Shown here in pieces: positions 11,319 to 22,274 of a DNA stretch of 64,000 nt (positions are counted from its first letter, which is position 1; every line of letters begins with the position of its first letter). The notes beneath the pieces were generated by a model, which saw only the letters and a list, made by a program, of their open reading frames with translations, did no database searches and was not told the DNA's origin. This DNA comes from Leuctra nigra. Lineage: Eukaryota > Arthropoda > Insecta > Plecoptera > Leuctridae. The translations under genes were made by a program, and so were the position numbers. The DNA lies in the NCBI GenBank assembly GCA_934045905.1, contig OW203763.1, forward strand, positions 44,479,941 through 44,543,940, in the 5' to 3' direction.

Positions 11319-12734
11319 TTATTGATTAACTGGATTGTTAGGATCGGCCTTCATCAATAGTGTATTAATGTCCACTATTGTTACACGGCGAGTCCACGGA
11401 CTCATAGCCCGAAGAGCACAGGCTACCTGCCCAGCAACGTGATCGCATTCGTCGACAGGTTCTGCAGCTTTCGGCTGTTCCGAGATAGATTTCAGAACAG
11501 CGATTGCTGCATCTGCCTGGGCAGATAGCCTGTCCTCTTCGGACTGTTTCTTGGACCGCTTTGGATGGCTCGGATTTTGGCTGTTCATGGAAGAACGACT
11601 ACACAGGGTTTGAGATTCATGTTGAGCGTCTACGTCATCTTCATGATCGGAGTTAGTATCTTCCCGAGTGCAGATTCCAGTTGTCTCATCCAGGAAGAAT
11701 ATTGGGTGTTGAAAATCATGGGAGTTGTGGCTGGAATTCAGGGATCTGGATGCTGATGGGCCACCGGACTTGCGGAACACAGGGCTTTCGAAAGTGGACG
11801 TAGAAGGCTTTGGTTCAAAAGTGTCCTTAAGGAATTGGAGTCGTTGGTAGTGGACAAAACTTGGAACGTATACCGAGTCAGTTCCTGACCCACTTGCCAT
11901 AGATTGTTTTACTTTTTTGCTGTTTACTTGATAATTGCTTCGTAGCGAAGCCCATCGCATTAGAATGCTATCCACTGTAATAAAGGGAAGGTCAAGGTAA
12001 GGACTACAGGATATGTGGATTATACTTGGTTTGTTCGTTTTATGCTGCCAAAGGCAAAACCTGCAGCTGGCAAGATAGTATTCTAGAATAGGTAGAATGT
12101 TGAGACAGCGTAAACGAACAAACCTAGAAAGTCATAGCTATGACAGACAGGATTCATGATATTAAATGCTACTTAATGAATTAATAGATAGGTATACCTA
12201 CCTACGTATTATATTGATTTTGATCAGGTAGCCTAGAGATAATGCAAACTATCAAGGAGTAGGTTACCTACCTACCTAGCTGTGTCTCAGATTATTTTTC
12301 CTTGTAGAACCTAGGTACTACCTAGCCCTGTGAATATTACCTACCTATCTACACCTACCTGCTACCTAGGTAGGTAGGTACCTACCTAGAGCCTATGGTT
12401 AATATACTGCATTTTAATCATAAGAGCCAGGATAAACCTTAGAACATTATGGTAGGTGCCTCTACACCTGGCCGTCCTACTTGGAGAAAAAGGTTCTAGG
12501 TTAAAGACGCTTACCAGTGAATTCCGGGCCTAAAATATCCCTCAAGTCATCCAACAGTGCGCTCTTTTTATATTGTTTGTGATCTGGATGTCTAGGGTTC
12601 CATAGTAGAGAATTTTCTTGGAAATAATCTATCATAATAACTTCGGAATCATATGTCCACAACTGATTCTTCGGCGCCATTTTGGATTTGATTAAAAAAT
12701 GACAACAGTCAGCTGTTGGCGCGCATGACGTCAC
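11319..12734 (-). CDS. MADF (Myb/SANT-like) DNA-binding partner of Harbinger transposase, two exons
   Basis: Exon 1 (12734-12515) and exon 2 (11974-11319) join at a GT-AG intron in matching phase, giving 291 residues from the first ATG. A start at 12681 (MAPKNQLW) would give 273 residues and better matches a typical MADF N-terminus. The MADF domain spans the junction: SLLWNPRHPDHKQYKKS, LRDILGPEF, then after the intron ILMRWASLRSNYQ. VHYQRLQFLKD follows, the conserved hydrophobic end. The C-terminal half is Ser/Pro-rich and acidic with a basic patch (KRSKKQS), ending in a short helical segment. In known Harbinger elements this second protein binds the subterminal DNA and brings the transposase into the nucleus. 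Its position, convergent with the transposase and within the same TIRs, supports that role. The intron holds AGGT/ACCT simple repeats. Confidence 0.85.
12185..12400. repeat. ACCT/AGGT simple-repeat patch
   Basis: Clusters of TACCTACC and GGTAGGTAGG are scattered through the intron of the MADF gene. They probably arose by slippage and have no evident function. Confidence 0.7.
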
Positions 12735-12937
12735 GTGAATACTGCAATCTGATTGGCTGATAAATCACAGAAGTTCGGAACGGCGCTAGAATTTAGAGCC
12801 TAGCTCAAAAAGCCAAGTTTGGAACTCAAACTTCGCAGTTCGAATCTTTTCATAGTTCACACGAAGGTTTTTGGAACGGCGATTCGGAACTTGGACAAAC
12901 TTCGCACGTTTGGAACGGCCGTGTGAACCCTCCTTTA

Positions 12938-15410
12938 TACCAGCCAGCCGGCAGCATTCTTGTCTCTTGCTGACGTCACAGCGTGAGCGGAGTCGAGCCG
13001 CTGCATGCGCAATGGCCCTCCCTGGGCCCACCCTACCATATATTCCAAGTTTGGCAATAATTCGTTATGCCATTTGCGCGCTGGAGGACCGTGAAAATCG
13101 TGAAATTGTACGGCTTTCAGATGATTATTCATCTTCCAATAAATTCCGCGGTCTCCGCCACAGGCTAAACGGCAAAGTCGATTGGCCCGAAATTTTCACC
13201 ACATATACAGCTCGTCTGCCTGATGATACCTTGCCCTCATGAATTTTTTGTGCCGCCATTTTGAAACCGGAAGTGACGCCATATCTCAAAAACGGCTTAA
13301 CCGATCAGAACGAAATTTGCGCCAATCGATTCAGACCGTCTTGTATATGAAATATCAATTGTCAAAAAAGAAATATATTATTACCAAAACCGGAAATGAC
13401 GTCATAAAAATGAAGAATCAGACTTAAATCACCTCTTACTGCTATAACTACATATACAGAAGGCTTATACTGATACAAAACATTTATGTAAATAAATTAT
13501 TGGTGGCAGTGATTTCAGCCGCCATTTTCTTAACCGGAAGTGATGCCATATCTTGAAAACAGCTGGACCGTTTGGAACGAAGCTTTCGCTATTCTTTATG
13601 GAATATCATTTTAAGCATTATTTAGTACCAAACGCAACTTTTCTTTGTGTCCAAATCGAAAATAGCTTATTTTTTTAAAGGAATTAGTCATTGTTGCGCC
13701 GATTTGTGTCTTACAAGTGTGAGAATAATCTAAAAAAAGAAGTGATATCCCCATAAAAAACACTCCGTGTAAAAATACCAGCCAAGTCTCTTTAACTATA
13801 AAAAAATAGAAGAAATCTAAAAAATTCAGCACTGAAAAGTAGTGATATCAAAAAATGGGCCAAGTCAAAACATGATTTTAAAAACCGAAATATACTTGGC
13901 GCATCGTTTTTTTAGGGTCTTTAGGTATATTATTTATATTTAGGCACATTTGACTTATGGCATATACCTACGCCTATTATTTATACACGATGCGCCAAGT
14001 ATATTTCGGTTTTTAAAATCATGTTTTGACTTGGCCCATTTTTTGATATCACTACTTTTCAGTGCTGAATTTTTTATAATAATGATGATGATTCATCTTC
14101 CAATAAATTCCGCGGTCTCCGCCACAGCCTTAACGGCTGGGTTGATTGACCCGAAATTTTCACCACATATACAACTCGTCTGCCTGATGATACCTTGCCC
14201 TTATGAATTTTTTGTGCCGCCATTTTGAAACCGGAAGTGACGTTATATCTCAAAAACTGCTTAACCGATCGGAACGAAATTTGCGCTAATCGATTCAGAC
14301 GGTCCACTTTAAGAAATAACAATAGTAAAATTAAAGTTTTCTAATTACTGAAACCGGAAATGACGTCATAGTTTAGCGAAATCTGCCTAAATTCACTTCC
14401 CTTTATATAAAAACCAACTATATATTCAGAAGGCTTATAATGAAATATTAGTATTTATATACATATTAATACCTACAATGTGTAAGAGCTTTCAGCCGCC
14501 ATTTTGAAAACCGGAAGTGATGCCATATCTCGAAAACGGCTGGACCTATTGGAACGATGCTTTCGCAATTCTTCATGGCATATCACTTTAAGTTTAAATT
14601 TAGCTCCAAACAATATTTTTTTAGTAACTAATTCGGAAATAGCGTATTTTTATAAAGGAATTAGCCATTGTTGCCCTAATAAGTTTTACAAGTTGTGTAA
14701 ATAAACTAAAAAAATAAGTGATATCCCCATAAAAAACACTCCGTGTAAAAAAACAGCCAAGTCTCTTCAACTAAAAAAAAAATATGAAATCTAAAAATTC
14801 TGCACTGAAACGTAGTGATATCAAAAAATGAGCCAAGTCAAAACTTTATTTGAAAATTAAAAAATACTTGGCGCATCGTTTTTTTAGGGCATTGTAGGTA
14901 TAGGTACTATAAGTATATGTATTTATATCTAGCTTATACTTCTAAGCTATTTATATACACGATGCGCCAAGTATTTTTTAATTTTCAAATAAAGTTTTGA
15001 CTTGGCTCATTTTTTGATATCACTACGTTTCAGTGCAGAATTTTTAGATTTCATGGAGTGTTTTTTATGGGGATATGTAGTTATTGTAGTAAGAGGTGAT
15101 TAAAGTCTGATTCTTCATTTTTATGACGTAATTTCCGGTTTCGGTAATAGTACATTTCTTTTTTGACTGTTGTTATTTCATATATATGACCGTCCGAATC
15201 GTTTGACACCTGTTTTGTTCCGATCGGTTTAGCCGTTCTCGAGATATGACGTCACTTCCGGTTTAAAAATGGCGGCACAAAAAATTCATAAGGGCAAGGT
15301 ATCTACAGGCAGACAACCTGGATACGTGGTAAAAACTTCAGATCAATCGGCGCGGCCGTTTAGGCTGTGGCGGAGACCGCGGAATTTATTGGAAGATGAA
15401 TCATCATAAT
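12938..15410. repeat. Mosaic of foldback-palindrome blocks, two centres
   Basis: Two successive units of one repeat family. In each, blocks run in a fixed order: GCGGTCTCCGCCACAG, CCGCCATTTTGAAACCGGAA, ATCCCCATAAAAAACACTCC, TTCAGCACTGAAAAG, GGGCCAAGTCAAAACATG, CTTGGCGCATCG. They meet an inverted copy across a loop of about 80 bp (centres near 13945 and 14920). The inverted side of the second centre continues at 15056-15410 back to the GCGGTCTCCGC block. The phrase AACGGCT...ACCGATCGGAACGAAATTT recurs at 13283, 14256, 15210 and elsewhere. No protein is encoded. Overlapping open frames here are by-products of the repeats. The Harbinger element inserted at the left edge. Confidence 0.75.
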
Positions 15411-17059
15411 CTAGTGGAGCGGTCGCTCCACCCAGCCAAGTCGTACTGTACACTCACACTCACTTAACATACCGTAAATTCCTAATAAACTGAGGAGCAG
15501 ACCAAACACTTTTACTGTAAGCAATAACAAGGCATTTTCGGCCTACTGGATCTAAAAATTGGAAAATCTCACATTGTTGCAAAATATCTTAATTTTGAGC
15601 TATGGCCCACCCCACTCCATATACCAAATTTGGGAACTACGGGTTATGCCATTTGCGAGCTAGAAGGCCTTGAAAACAGTGAAATTGCACCCCTTTTAAA
15701 AGGTATCTTTAGATGATGATTCAGATATCAGGAAACACCGCTGTCACCGCCACAGCCTAAACGGCTGAACCGATCGATCTGAAATTTTAACCACATGTGC
15801 ACTTTTGGCGTCTGATGATACCTTGCCCTTACGATTTTTTGTGCCGCCATTTTGATGACGTCATATCTCAAAAACAAATGAACCGATCGGGACGAAACTA
15901 GCGCCAAACGATTCGGACGGTCATCTATATAAAATATCAATAGTCGAAATAGAAATTTACTTTTACCAAAACCGAAAATGAAGTCATAAAATTGCAAAAT
16001 CTTACTAAAATCATCTCTTATAACAATGACTTCATATCCAGAAGGCTTATAATGTTACATATCATTATAGATACAAATTTTAGGTGGCAGTGGTATCAGC
16101 CGATATTTTGAAAACCGGAAGTGATGCCATAACACGAGAACAGCTGGACCGATTGGAACGAGCACAAGCACACGAACGAGCACAACGAGCACAACTTTTC
16201 TTAGCAACCAAATCACAAAGGCGTATTTTTTAAGGGAATTATAGTCTTTGGTGCCACAATATAATGTTACAAGTTGTAATAAACTGAAAAAATAAGTGAT
16301 ATCCCCATAAAAAAACACTCCGTGTAAAAATACCAGGACCCATATTTTCGAGCTTGTACGAGCGCTCGCATAATCGAGCATGACGCCAAAGTGACGTCCT
16401 TTCAAGCAAACTAGCATTCAATCTGCCACGTCAGTGTGTAAATTTTGTTTGGTCTGACGTCAGGCGGCCGTGAAACCATATGAAATTTGTCTCGAACGAT
16501 CTCGAAAATAGGGCCCCAGCCAAGTCTCTTCAACCAAAAAAATAGAAGAAATCTAAAAATTCAGCACTGAAAAGTAGTGATATCAAAAAATTGGTTAAGT
16601 CAAAACTTTTCAAAAAATACTTGGCGCATCGTTTTTTATGGCACTATAGATATATTATATGTATAGATGAGTATATTTGATTTCCGGCCTACTTCTATAC
16701 TATATATTATATATGCACGATGCGCCAAGTATTTTGTTAAAAGTTTTGACTTGGCCAATTTTTTGATATCACTACTTTTCAGTGCTGAATTTTTAGATTT
16801 CTTCTATTTTTTGGTTGAAGAGACTTGTCTGGTATTTTTACACGGAGTGTTTTTTTATGGGTCATTATTATCTGAAGAAAGCCGTACAATTTCACGGTTT
16901 TCACCGCCCTCTAGCTCGCAAAGGCCGTAACCTTTGGTCCCAAATTTGGTATATGTTGTAGGGTGGGCCATAGCTCGAAATTAAGATATTTCGCAACAAT
17001 GTGAGATTTCCCAATTTTGAAATCCAGTAGGCCGAAAATGTTACTTTGATGCTTACAGA

Positions 17060-18705
17060 TTTTTTAGATTTAGATTTATTTTGTACACATCTTACAAGTA
17101 GTGGGTATCCACAAGGTGGTAAGGAACAACAGTACAATGAAAATTAATAATATGGTATAATAAATAATAGAGCCAGCTCTCAAGGTCCTTCTAATTCTTG
17201 TTGTCTTCACTTCCTTCATCACCGTCCTCCTCGTTCTTAGATGTCACCATATGTCGAAACTCTTTTACAGATATGTCAGTCATATCAAAGTGTTGCAATT
17301 TGTTCCAGTCACGAACGGTTCTGGCCAAAAATGAAAATCTACCGCAATCGGTTCGTGCAAAAAGTTCTTTTATCATGTGACTTGAGGTTGTTCTTACTTG
17401 ACGTTTTTCTTCTAACTTTCCAGCACATTCAGACCATCCAATATTGCCATTTCTCATTTTAAACATATTGCATAACCTTGCAGTCTTCCTTCTGCTTTCT
17501 AAAGTTTCCCATTCCAATTCCTTCATCATTTCATTGGGACTTTCCCAAACAACATTTAAAACACCTCTCTCATTCCGTTCCTTCTTCCACTTCTTTACTC
17601 TACCAGTCACCCTTCTAGCCGCAATTTTTTGAATATTTTCTAGTGACCTAACTGCATTTTCTCGGTAAGGGTCCCATATGGCACCTCCATATTCCAGAAG
17701 AGGTCTCAAGAGTGTCTTATATGCCATGTTTTTCGTAGCTATGCTTGCTCCTATCAAGTTTCTATAGACAAAATTTATGTTTTTAAGGGCTTTACTGGCA
17801 ACTAGACTTATATGGTCTTTCCACTCCAAAGTTTCATCAATCCAGACTCCAAGGTATTTGTAGCCATTCATCACTTGCAGTGTCTGCTCAGCAATGGAAT
17901 ATTTGGCAGGATTACTTTTTCTGGCTCGCGTATAACTCACAACTACGCACTTCTTCACATTCAAGCTCATTTCATTCTTAATCATCCATTCATTGATCAC
18001 TTCCAAGTCATGTTGAAGATCCTGCTCATCTTCTTCATTACTAATCTTCCGATAGACAACTAAATCATCAGCGAAGAGTCGAACAGGTGACTGTACATTT
18101 GATACTAGATCATTTATGTAAATGAGAAACAGTAATGGGCCTAGAACGCTACCTTGAGGTACTCCGGAAGTGACTTGTATACTGTCTGACAGGGTGTTTC
18201 CAACTTTGACCCTTTGTTCTCTCCCTAAAAGAAATGCTTCCAGTACTTGAATGACTGCATCGTTTGGAACTATTGATTTAACTTTTGAAATGAGTATCTT
18301 GTGGTGAACCTTATCAAATGCTTTCATCATGTCCAAATATACTGCATCCACTCGTTCTCCACTATCCAGTGCATCAGACAGTTCTTGTACGAAGCCAGTA
18401 AGTTGCGTCTCACACGAGAAATTTGCCCTGAAGCCGTGTTGTGCTTCTATGATCCAATTCTTTTCAACTAATATTTGCCAGATGTATTGGTTAATTAGTT
18501 TCTCCAGGATTTTGCACGCAAGGGACGTAAGACTAATGGGTCGGTAATTGGTCAGTCGGCACTTCTCACCGCCTTTAAAGATTGGAATAACAATTGCCTT
18601 CTTCCAGTCAATTGGAATTGCACCATCTTTTATTACTTGAGTATACAGGTGGAAAAGGTATTTGGAGATAATGTAACCACCCAATTTGAAGAAGCGAGCT
18701 GTTAC
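17060..18705 (-). mobile_element. 5'-truncated LINE copy inserted in foldback element
   Basis: Minus-strand insertion. Its 3' end is at about 17060, where the element ends in a short TAAATC-type tail (on the plus strand TTTTTTAGATTTAGATTTA). Its 5' end is near 18700. TTACAG appears at both borders (17053-17058 and 18700-18740, where it is locally amplified), consistent with a target-site duplication in the CTTTTACTGTAAGC block of the host repeat. Confidence 0.75.
17191..18684 (-). CDS. Reverse transcriptase of a jockey/CR1-like LINE, N-truncated
   Basis: An uninterrupted 497-residue frame covers most of an RT. It contains TNYRPISLTSLACKILEKL (45-63), AQHGFRANFSCETQL (81-95) and YLDMMKAFDKVHH (116-128, first catalytic Asp). 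SGVPQGSVLGPLLFLIYIND (173-192) and LFADDLVVY (203-211, catalytic Asp pair) follow, then YLGVWIDETLEWKDH in the thumb and a basic C-terminal region. There is no endonuclease or ORF1 because the copy is 5'-truncated; the frame simply opens at the truncation, so the first Met is not a natural start. The acidic tail (NEEDGDEGSEDNKN) ends at a normal stop just upstream of the 3' UTR. All RT motifs are intact, so the insertion is young, but it lacks a promoter and EN and cannot be autonomous. Confidence 0.9.
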   Translation of the reverse strand: MGGYIISKYLFHLYTQVIKDGAIPIDWKKAIVIPIFKGGEKCRLTNYRPISLTSLACKILEKLINQYIWQILVEKNWIIEAQHGFRANFSCETQLTGFVQELSDALDSGERVDAVYLDMMKAFDKVHHKILISKVKSIVPNDAVIQVLEAFLLGREQRVKVGNTLSDSIQVTSGVPQGSVLGPLLFLIYINDLVSNVQSPVRLFADDLVVYRKISNEEDEQDLQHDLEVINEWMIKNEMSLNVKKCVVVSYTRARKSNPAKYSIAEQTLQVMNGYKYLGVWIDETLEWKDHISLVASKALKNINFVYRNLIGASIATKNMAYKTLLRPLLEYGGAIWDPYRENAVRSLENIQKIAARRVTGRVKKWKKERNERGVLNVVWESPNEMMKELEWETLESRRKTARLCNMFKMRNGNIGWSECAGKLEEKRQVRTTSSHMIKELFARTDCGRFSFLARTVRDWNKLQHFDMTDISVKEFRHMVTSKNEEDGDEGSEDNKN

Positions 18706-18831
18706 AGTAAAAGTTACAGTACAGTAAAGTTACAGTTACAGTAAAAGTGGGTTTGCTCCAGCCTTTATATGAGAGTGTGCGCGCGCCGTACGACTTGGCT
18801 GGCGTGGAGCGACCGCTCCACTAGATGTATT

Positions 18832-21125
18832 TATTACTAAATAAAAATACTGAATACTGAATACTGTCAATAATAGAATATGTGCGCGACATCTTGATCA
18901 AAATAATTCTTTACAGCGTTTCCCAATGCATAGCTCAGCAATCAGCATTCTCAAATATCGATGTATAGAATAAAAAATTCCATGTGACCAATGTAGATCT
19001 CCTCCCCCCACTACGTCATAAAACAAAAGTCAATGTTTGGTCAGTGACAGCTGTCAGTGACCAAACAACTGTCAGTTAACAGCAAACAGCTGTTTCTTAC
19101 AGAATTTAACAGTTTTATTATCTAAAAAATTGCCATTATTAATAGTAATGATTTAAACTATCTACTTGAATATTGTTCAGTCTCAATTAACCTATCATAA
19201 GAGAGGTAGTGCCTTTTTAAGTTGACGAAACAATCCAGTGACAGAAGCCATTAAAAAGTAAAACTCTTTGGCAACATACCTGACAAAATATAATTTGCTT
19301 CGTTGTACCACTGTAATAATTGTCCAGCATATCATCAAACATGATTTATATGAGTTTAAATATATTGATAGTACTATTTCAAGTGGTAAATTAAACTATT
19401 AAACACGTGTGAGCTAAATTCTTTGAACTTTTTGAATTTCATTTGTCTGAATGCAAAATTGTTATTTTCTCTTAACCCTTGCGTTACCATGGTAATACTC
19501 TTTTCTTCCATAAGGCAACGCCCACCTTCATTGGTCAATTGGGTTGGGTAGTATTTGCATATTATACCCTCCAAGCTTCAGCAACACTTGAGAATGTTTT
19601 ATACATTGGACTGCACACTGCAGCTATAATTTAAAAAAAAATGACAAAGTTGGTCTTGATGATGCTGACTTGTCAACCATTTGCCATTTGGGCAAGTATC
19701 TTCAAAAAAATAAACTGCAATAATTAAGCCAAAAGATGTGATTCGTAACGATCGCATCAAGAACCAAAAGAAGAGAGAGAGCCAAAAGAGTCAAAAGAGA
19801 GTATGTCGCTCATATAATACACCTAATTGTTTTAACGTTACACTTCTCAGCAACTAGGCTCATAAAGACGATAGGTGACTATTAGAGATGATTAAAATAC
19901 AGGGGAAGAATGGACAGCTGAAAGGAAGGAGGTGGTCCTGTTTTTTTTTTAGGACACCCCAGCATTGGCTCTTTGACTGAGGGAACTACGCAATCATCAT
20001 GATTCGAAGGACGATTAACATTGGAAATATAGGTTTGGGAGTAAGTCTGTCGTGACTAGTGCGTGAGTGTAAAGGAAGGTACTCATAAAACAAAAACTTG
20101 TAAAGAGACTGCGAAACATCACGCCTATAGGTATTGAGATCTATAAATTGATGGCTATAAATAAGCTAATGTTTTCTGAACCTTTTCGCAAGCGCTACAC
20201 AATTATGTTTATGCCTGAATTTGACATAAAAGAAGCCTCCAAATTTCAACAATTATCAATCAAATGAATTTTTAGCATATTAAAATGTATATTAAATTTT
20301 TAAACAGCTTGGAGCAACGTGTGAGGAAGAGGGCATCACAATTCACAAGACAAAAGATAAAATAGCGAAAGAAAGAAAATATATTGTGGTCGCTAAAAAA
20401 TCATTGCTCCAACCTTATTTTTTATTTTGTTTTTAAATGAATTGAATAATGTATGAATAATTCATTCAGTTCTCCTCGTGATTCCGATTAAATATTTGAA
20501 AATATGAAGAAATCTCTCAAGTTTCGGCATTAAAATGTTTCAATAGATACTTTTTTCATTACTATAATTTCAATTTCTTATGATTAAGAAAGTGACAACT
20601 GTTAATAGATGATTTTCGAGATTTTTTTTATTAGGTTGAATATACTACGCTATTTGTAAATAAATGCGCTTTGATAACATAACATACTATCAATAATATC
20701 ATATGATATAATATAATGTGATAAAAATATTCTGATAAATAGTCTAGTTTTAGAAAATCTGTTTTTGTCAATTTGTGTTAACTAGTTAATTAAGTTGAGA
20801 TCAACGAGGAACCCCTCCCTCGTTGTCTTTGGTTGAGTTTGGTGGTCACTTGGCGCCCTGCTGGGTTGCTTCCAAAGTTTCTACTTGGCCATATCGGTAC
20901 TTGCTCTAAAAAGCTACTTAGGAAATCAAACCAAAATGAAGAAATTTTGCTCACTGTGCCAATCGTTATTGCAAATCTGAAAGCCAAGTTACCTTCCAAC
21001 AGACCTAATCTTAGACGGCTAACTGATCGTCATAAGACTGTGTTTGTGGACGTCCAATATTAGGAATACTGCTAACTCTCAATTCTTAACGAGCTCTTTC
21101 GTAGCCAGGTTTCACATTGATTATT
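18832..21125. other. AT-rich intergenic DNA, nothing recognised
   Basis: No coding frame with a familiar motif. A short cluster of CAGCTGTC/ACTGTCAGT repeats occurs at 19045-19095. A loose inverted pair (TTGGAGCAAC at 20311, TTGCTCCAAC at 20404) lies in the middle. The 76-codon plus frame at 20833-21063 resembles nothing I know. Confidence 0.45.
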
Positions 21126-21325
21126 GTTTATTGTGGTTTAACGGCGCGTCAACGACGAGGTTATATTGCGCACATAAATTTTTGCATTTTTGCATTTAAC
21201 TTTGTTGATATAAGTGGTGAACATGGGGAGGGGTCGACCTAACGGGCCCGATCCGGGGGAGTCCAACACTGGTGGGGAAGCCAGGCCGGAATGGGGACGG
21301 ACCGGGGGGTGTTGAACACTATCAA
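21126..21325 (-). repeat. Truncated copy of the ~440-bp SINE-like family
   Basis: Shares GGTTTAACGGCGCGTCAACG, GGGCCCGATCCGGG and CAGGCCGGAATGGGGACGGA with the full copies at 23.4, 29.5, 47.1 and 56.5 kb, but stops near 21320. The missing part is the family's 5' half, as expected for a 5'-truncated retroposon read on the minus strand. Confidence 0.75.
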
Positions 21326-22260
21326 ATTCTGTATAAAAGGTGGTAATAGCTTCATTCTCCATTACATTTTTCATTGAACATTTTGACATTACTTTTTTTA
21401 CAAACTTTGATTTGATTTAAAGCAAAACAATATTTGATACTTACTTCAATTTTGACTTTTCTTCGTACATTAAAGTTTCTTTAATGTGATGGGATTTCTT
21501 TAATGGGGGTTAAATGGTTGGCCATGAGTCTCAGAGGCTATGTGGATTGTCAACGTCTGCATAGCAATAAAACTATGAGAAATGCTCACGTCATCTATGT
21601 GACAGGCCAGCAAATCCTACTTCCACGTCCACGAAGACATGAGTCGCGTGACCCCTGGGCAATGCATGGCATGCAATGAATGTACGATATGTCATGTAGC
21701 TAACGGAAGAGGGTGGGGGGCGAGTATTTGGTGCCCAGAAATAACTGGACTTGTTGACTAAGGGAATTAACCCTGACAGAAAATTCCGGTCCTCCAGGTT
21801 GGGAGATAGCTATTCAGCTAGAGCTTGTATCATTAGCTCAAGAACGCGCAGATGTGCTCCAATCGTCTTGCTCCTGGCTTGCCATTGGGTTAAGTACTTT
21901 TGCGTGGCAGGTGTGATTGTCGTCGTGCAGCGGCTATCCCTTTTTAAACTAATTCTCAGCACAGCTTTTCTACACCGTCGTCTGAAAGCACCAAAAAGTC
22001 TCACAGCGATGAGTTCATCGGTGACGGGGGCAGGCTCAATAGGCTGGAAGCCTCTAGTCGGTGTCTTGCATGTGAGCGGCCTGAACTCGATGGTCGTCTT
22101 TTCGGTGGGGTTGAAGACAGCATTGGATTTCAGCAGCGGTTCAGGTGTCCGAGCAGTCCTATTTAGGATCCGTTCTGCTCGCCCTCGCATGAGGGAATGG
22201 GCTAGAAAAGGTGCTCCAAACATAACCTGTCTTCATTTCAAATTGCCTGGGTAACCGCGC
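21326..22260 (-). other. Unrecognised region with a 137-codon minus-strand frame
   Basis: The frame at 22223-21810 is open and rich in Arg and Pro, but has no motif I recognise. It directly follows, on the minus strand, the point where the LINE EN-RT linker breaks off. It may be a rearranged part of that LINE or unrelated sequence. A longer plus-strand frame overlaps it and has equally little support. Confidence 0.3.
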
Positions 22261-22274
22261 CCAGGGATTACACA

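Larger units (their letters stand above)
7938..12937. mobile_element. Complete PIF/Harbinger transposon, 4,994 bp
   Basis: The element runs from 7941 to 12934. Both ends read AGG(T/A)GGGTTCACACGGCCG inward and the inverted repeats extend about 65 bp (7941-8005 and 12870-12934) with minor differences. TTA flanks each side (7938-7940 and 12935-12937), the target-site duplication specific to PIF/Harbinger. It carries the two genes this superfamily needs: a DDE transposase on the plus strand and a MADF/Myb-like protein on the minus strand, arranged convergently with stops at 11097 and 11319. All splice sites are GT-AG and neither frame contains a stop, so the copy looks potentially autonomous. 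Confidence 0.93.
15411..18831. mobile_element. Long foldback element with a LINE inserted in its right arm
   Basis: Both outer ends carry the same 18-bp near-perfect hairpin, GTGGAGCGGTCGCTCCAC (about 15415 and, inverted, 18810). From each end the same blocks run inward: GCCAGCCAAGTCGTAC, the CTTTTACTGTAAGCAT region, CGGCCTACTGGAT, GAGCTATGGCCCACCC and CTCCGTGTAAAAATACCAG. They meet at a centre near 16675 with CTTGGCGCATCG on both sides. Without the LINE at about 17060-18700 the palindrome would be roughly 1.8 kb. Copies without an obvious coding region suggest mobilisation in trans or spread by rearrangement. Confidence 0.65.

Noticed and set aside
12871..13242. 123-codon frame crossing the Harbinger right end
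   Set aside because: It spans the TIR, the target duplication and non-coding foldback repeat, so it cannot be a gene.
21751..22254. 167-codon plus-strand frame
   Set aside because: Overlaps an equally long minus-strand frame, and neither shows a domain; the GC-rich patch keeps several frames open.
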